Source of the DNA: WQTU01 sp031548835
GTDB lineage: Bacteria > Spirochaetota > Spirochaetia > CADAEX01
DNA length: 17,191 bases
NCBI GenBank assembly: GCA_031548835.1
Contig: JAVBQS010000208.1
Span: forward strand, 1-17,191
Direction of reading: 5' to 3'
A model generated the notes under the pieces. The model saw only the letters and a list, made by a program, of their open reading frames with translations. It did not search any database and had not been told where the DNA came from. Below, in pieces: positions 15,168 to 17,191 of this stretch. Each line of letters opens with the position of its first letter. The first letter of the stretch is position 1. The translations under genes were made by a program, and so were the position numbers.

Positions 15168-15698
15168 TCATCCTATAATAATATCTTTAAGATATTTGTA
15201 ATTTTTTTCTTTTTTAATTAAACAATGATCTTTATCAATAGATTCACTATAAATAATAAAATCTTCTGAAATTATTATTTCCGGTAATTCCCAATTATTA
15301 ATATATTGTATTTGGTTTTTATTGCACATATATTCAACAATAAAATCTATATCGCTCCTGCCGACTAATAATATCCTTTTATAGCCTTTGTCTTTTGCCT
15401 GTTTTATAATTTCATCAATTGCTTCTTTATAAAAGACAATATTTTTAATAGTCCGTTTAAAAAATTTAAAACTTCTGGCAGAAATTTCTTCTATTCCCTG
15501 CGGTGAAACAGCATATACAATATTTCTGTTATTCACTTTTTTCATAGTTATCAATCCTTTTTCAACCAGCCTCTTGAGTATTGTATTTGTCATACCAAGA
15601 GAAAGCCCTGCTATTTTTGCAAGATCCCGCTGTTTTATTGAGTCTTTGCTTTTATGGATTTTTTCCAGAATTGATAATTCTTTTTCGCTGTAATTCAT
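15168..15698 (-). CDS. EPS-associated MarR-type winged-helix regulator with extra C-terminal domain
   Basis: A 176-residue DNA-binding protein, first gene of the polysaccharide operon. Residues 4-66 form a winged helix: the recognition region is IKQRDLAKIAGLSLGMTNTI, followed by LKRLVEKGLITMKK and the wing. VYAVSPQGIEEISARSFKFF follows, as in the MarR_EPS family found in exopolysaccharide loci. After about residue 90 there is an added domain with KGYKRILLVGRSDIDFIVEY, which looks like an alpha/beta Rossmann-type segment, possibly a sensor of a small molecule. It probably controls its own operon: a palindrome overlaps the predicted start point. The ATG at 15698 has no good Shine-Dalgarno site and lies behind a roughly 190-nt leader. 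Confidence 0.8.
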   Translation of the reverse strand: MNYSEKELSILEKIHKSKDSIKQRDLAKIAGLSLGMTNTILKRLVEKGLITMKKVNNRNIVYAVSPQGIEEISARSFKFFKRTIKNIVFYKEAIDEIIKQAKDKGYKRILLVGRSDIDFIVEYMCNKNQIQYINNWELPEIIISEDFIIYSESIDKDHCLIKKEKNYKYLKDIIIG

Positions 15699-15751
15699 TT
15701 TATTAAATTATGGTTTTAAATTATTTTAATAATAAAATAGTGATAATCTGA

Positions 15752-15819
15752 GCTGTTGTTTCAACAAGAGACACCTCTCCCCTTTAAAGGAAAAAATGTC
15801 AATTTTATAAAACAACAGC
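15752..15819 (-). promoter_or_regulatory. Structured leader: long hairpin in the operon 5' UTR
   Basis: GCTGTTGTTT (15752-15761) and AAACAACAGC (15810-15819) are perfect 10-bp inverted copies enclosing 48 nt. The enclosed part holds a small GAGA/TCTC hairpin (15768-15779) and a CCTTTAAAGG palindrome (15781-15790). It lies between the predicted minus-strand promoter and the regulator's ATG. No run of T follows, so attenuation is not obvious. Regulation by RNA structure or protein binding is inference. Confidence 0.4.
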
Positions 15820-15879
15820 CGCTGCCGGAACATGCTGACTGCCAAAGAGAATAATAGTCTTAATTTCTGTATAAGTTAT

Positions 15880-15896
15880 TGTTCAAACATCGAACA
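15880..15896. promoter_or_regulatory. Operator-like inverted repeat at the operon start point
   Basis: TGTTC (15880-15884) and GAACA (15892-15896) flank a 7-nt spacer. The repeat touches the -10 box and covers the expected start of transcription of the minus-strand promoter at 15896-15923. This is the position expected for a repressor site, and the first gene of the transcript encodes a winged-helix protein. Confidence 0.4.
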
Positions 15897-15923
15897 TTAT
15901 AACAGATTCTGACTCTTTTACAA
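15896..15923 (-). promoter_or_regulatory. Main promoter of the polysaccharide operon (extended -10)
   Basis: On the minus strand TTGTAA (15918-15923) and a perfect TATAAT (15896-15901) are 16 bp apart, with TG one base upstream of the -10 (TGTTATAAT). Transcription would start near 15889 and run left through the regulator, gmd and fcl. It is divergent to the pfkB promoter about 75 bp away. The 329-bp region between the two genes holds these promoters, the palindrome and the leader hairpin, and no gene. Confidence 0.6.
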
Positions 15924-15974
15924 CTATTTTTATTAATAATTTTAATAGTTTTAAATATAAAAACCATTAATTTA

Positions 15975-16002
15975 TGTAAAAGTTATTATTTTTTGCTATA
16001 CT
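15975..16002 (+). promoter_or_regulatory. Promoter of the PfkB-family kinase
   Basis: TATACT (15997-16002) is a good -10 box. A weak -35, TGTAAA (15975-15980), lies 16 bp upstream. The start would be near 16009, just ahead of a GAAGGA ribosome site (16014-16019) that is 8 nt from the ATG, giving a very short leader. Confidence 0.5.
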
Positions 16003-16027
16003 CTTCATCTATAGAAGGAATAAATTT

Positions 16028-17026
16028 ATGAAAACAGCTGTTTATGGCATAGGAAACCCGCTAATCGACATAATTGTAAAAATAGAAGAAAAAGATCTTT
16101 TAATTCTTGAGAAAAATAAGGGAACTATGGCATTAATTGATGAAACAGAAAGAGAAAAAATTGTAATTTTTATTGAAACTAAAGAAAAAATTTTTTCCTG
16201 CGGCGGATCATGCCCAAACACAATGATAACACTTTCTGCAATGGGAGTAAAAACTGCTCTGGGCGGAAAAATCGGAGAAGATGAATTTGGAAAAATATAT
16301 GAAAAGCAGTTAAAAAGCCATCAAAATATTACCTCTTTGTTGGTATATGGGGCAAATGCACCCACAGGTTCAAGCATAATTCTTATAACACCGGATTCAG
16401 AGAGGACAATGAACACTTTTCTTGGTGCAAACAGGGAATTTTCTGAAAAAGATGTAAATGAAAACATATTAACTGAATCTGATTTTTTCTATTTTACAGG
16501 TTATATGTGGGATACGGAAAGCCAGAAATCTGCTGTTGAAAAATGTCTTTCTCTATGCAAAAAGAAAAAAATAAAAGTTGCTTTTGATGTTGCAGACCCA
16601 TTTGCTGTACAAAGATATAAAGATGATTTTCTTAAAATTATTGAAAAAAATGCTGATTATATTTTTGCAAATAATGAAGAAGCTTCTTTTCTTTTTGACA
16701 GAGCTGACCCTGTAAAAGCAGCAACAATTATTGCAGAAATGGGCAAAACAGGCGCTGTAAAATGTGGGAAACAGGGCTCTGTCATAAAAGAACCTAAAAA
16801 AGATATTATACAGATTCCGGTTATTGGGGATAGAGGGCGTGTTGATACAACAGGGGCAGGGGATACCTATGCAGCTGGCTTTCTTTATGGCCTTTGTAAA
16901 GGTAAAGATATTGAAACAGCAGGAAGATGCGCTTCTTTTCTTGCATCTGCCATTGTTGCAAAAATAGGCGCGCAGTTTACAGAAGAAGAAGCTTTTTCTC
17001 TGAAAAGTGAAATTACAAAGTTTTAA
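16028..17026 (+). CDS. PfkB-family kinase, adenosine kinase-like
   Basis: A 332-residue ribokinase-fold sugar/nucleoside kinase, the only plus-strand gene. The N-terminal strand is YGIGNPLIDIIVKI. The substrate-lid and glycine motif is CGGSCPNTMITLSAMG (58-73), with LGGKIGEDEFG after it. SIILITPDSERTMNTFLGAN and FFYFTGYMWDTE follow. The C-terminal PfkB signature is DTTGAGDTYAAGFLYGL (273-289) with the anion hole and catalytic Asp279. Spirochaete proteins of this form are usually labelled adenosine kinase, which phosphorylates a nucleoside with ATP, but substrate choice cannot be settled by eye. It has its own promoter and a good AAGGA site. It is transcribed away from the polysaccharide operon and is probably unrelated to it. 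Confidence 0.87.
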   Translation: MKTAVYGIGNPLIDIIVKIEEKDLLILEKNKGTMALIDETEREKIVIFIETKEKIFSCGGSCPNTMITLSAMGVKTALGGKIGEDEFGKIYEKQLKSHQNITSLLVYGANAPTGSSIILITPDSERTMNTFLGANREFSEKDVNENILTESDFFYFTGYMWDTESQKSAVEKCLSLCKKKKIKVAFDVADPFAVQRYKDDFLKIIEKNADYIFANNEEASFLFDRADPVKAATIIAEMGKTGAVKCGKQGSVIKEPKKDIIQIPVIGDRGRVDTTGAGDTYAAGFLYGLCKGKDIETAGRCASFLASAIVAKIGAQFTEEEAFSLKSEITKF

Positions 17027-17051
17027 AAAAAATCTTTATATTTGCTTTATA

Positions 17052-17191
17052 TCAAAACCACCCGTCAAACGGGTGGTTTGTACTGCGGCTATAAGCCGAG
17101 GTTGCCAGCGGCGTCTCAAGACGCTGGCTTTCACTGACGTTCAAGCCCACTGCTTTTGACACGTCGCTACCCGTGAAACGGGTATTCGTAC
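17052..17191 (-). CDS. tnpB: 3' end of a tnpB-like gene (IS200/IS605 type), partial
   Basis: An uninterrupted minus-strand frame of 46 codons enters from the right edge and stops at a TGA (17052-17054). It reads KAVGLNVSESQRLETPLATS then AYSRSTNHPFDGWF. The stop falls at the foot of a perfect terminal hairpin, as in TnpB genes whose 3' end overlaps the omega RNA and the right end of the element. The segment is far more GC-rich than its neighbours, which indicates recent acquisition. The catalytic RuvC region would lie outside the window, so the assignment rests on the C-terminal frame plus the RNA-like end. A GC-rich segment can stay open by chance. Confidence 0.5.
   Translation of the reverse strand, partial: TNTRFTGSDVSKAVGLNVSESQRLETPLATSAYSRSTNHPFDGWF
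17055..17191 (-). ncRNA. Putative omega RNA (reRNA) overlapping the tnpB 3' end
   Basis: Five consecutive helices can be drawn: 17055-17064 with 17070-17079 (10 bp perfect, 5-nt loop), 17086-17090 with 17094-17098, 17104-17110 with 17122-17128, 17136-17140 with 17161-17165, and 17168-17173 with 17179-17184. In TnpB systems the RNA is read in the same direction as the gene and ends just after the terminal hairpin, and the guide is copied from flanking DNA. The guide would then be read leftward from about 17054 toward the pfkB end. The 5' end is outside the window. Confidence 0.4.

Larger units (their letters stand above)
17041..17191 (-). mobile_element. Right end of an IS200/IS605-type element (partial)
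   Basis: The abrupt change from AT-rich DNA to a GC-rich hairpin cluster about 28 bp after the pfkB stop marks an element boundary near 17050. Subterminal hairpins and the absence of terminal inverted repeats within view suit an IS200/IS605 element rather than a DDE transposon. The hairpin at 17055-17079 may also serve as a terminator for pfkB on the plus strand, though only three T follow it. The left end and any tnpA are not in the window. Confidence 0.5.

Noticed and set aside
1..17191. CRISPR arrays, tRNA and rRNA genes
   Set aside because: No regularly spaced direct repeats, no tRNA-like cloverleaf and no rRNA-like conserved segments were seen on reading both strands.
17055..17191. Right-end structured block considered as an IscB/HEARO RNA
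   Set aside because: HEARO RNAs lie upstream of their nuclease gene; here the open frame and the helices overlap and the terminal hairpin follows the stop, which fits TnpB better.

Overview
The window is very AT-rich and is dominated by a surface-polysaccharide (O-antigen or capsule-like) locus read almost entirely on the minus strand. The organism is probably a low-GC spirochaete (Treponema/Brachyspira-like). The pointers are the form of the PfkB/adenosine-kinase-like protein, the relaxed lipoprotein signal and the EPS-type MarR regulator. This is inference from family resemblance, not a taxonomic proof.

Layout, in the direction of transcription (right to left). A divergent promoter region (15699-16027) separates a plus-strand PfkB sugar/nucleoside kinase (16028-17026) from the polysaccharide operon. 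The operon starts with a MarR-like regulator, then gmd and fcl (GDP-4-keto-6-deoxymannose, then GDP-L-fucose). These are followed by a GT2 glycosyltransferase, a small cupin, a GT4 glycosyltransferase, a DegT/PerA-type aminotransferase (probable GDP-perosamine synthase), a small-sugar-type SAM methyltransferase, a beta-helix lipoprotein resembling glycoside hydrolase family 141, and the ABC exporter wzm-wzt with a carbohydrate-binding Wzt tail. Then come a separately transcribed secreted beta-propeller (tectonin/Asp-box-like) with its own promoter and terminator, a second SAM methyltransferase and another GT4.

How it may work: Gmd supplies one intermediate to Fcl (fucose) and to the aminotransferase (perosamine). 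The glycosyltransferases build a polymer on the cytoplasmic side. A methyltransferase may modify a sugar or cap the chain, Wzt reads the chain and Wzm/Wzt export it. The lipoprotein and the propeller would act outside the inner membrane on the finished glycan.

Between the genes, the longer spacers (3044-3437, 9780-9945, 11161-11385, 12775-13004) and the left edge (1-192) are not blank. Each contains stop-free, protein-like stretches on the minus strand with no usable start or with frameshifts. I read them as remnants of lost polysaccharide genes. One, at 11161-11385, looks like the C-terminus of an Rmd-type reductase. The right edge (17052-17191) is a GC-rich, multi-hairpin segment with an open minus-strand frame that ends inside a perfect terminal hairpin. 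It is best explained as the 3' end of an IS200/IS605-type tnpB with its overlapping omega RNA.
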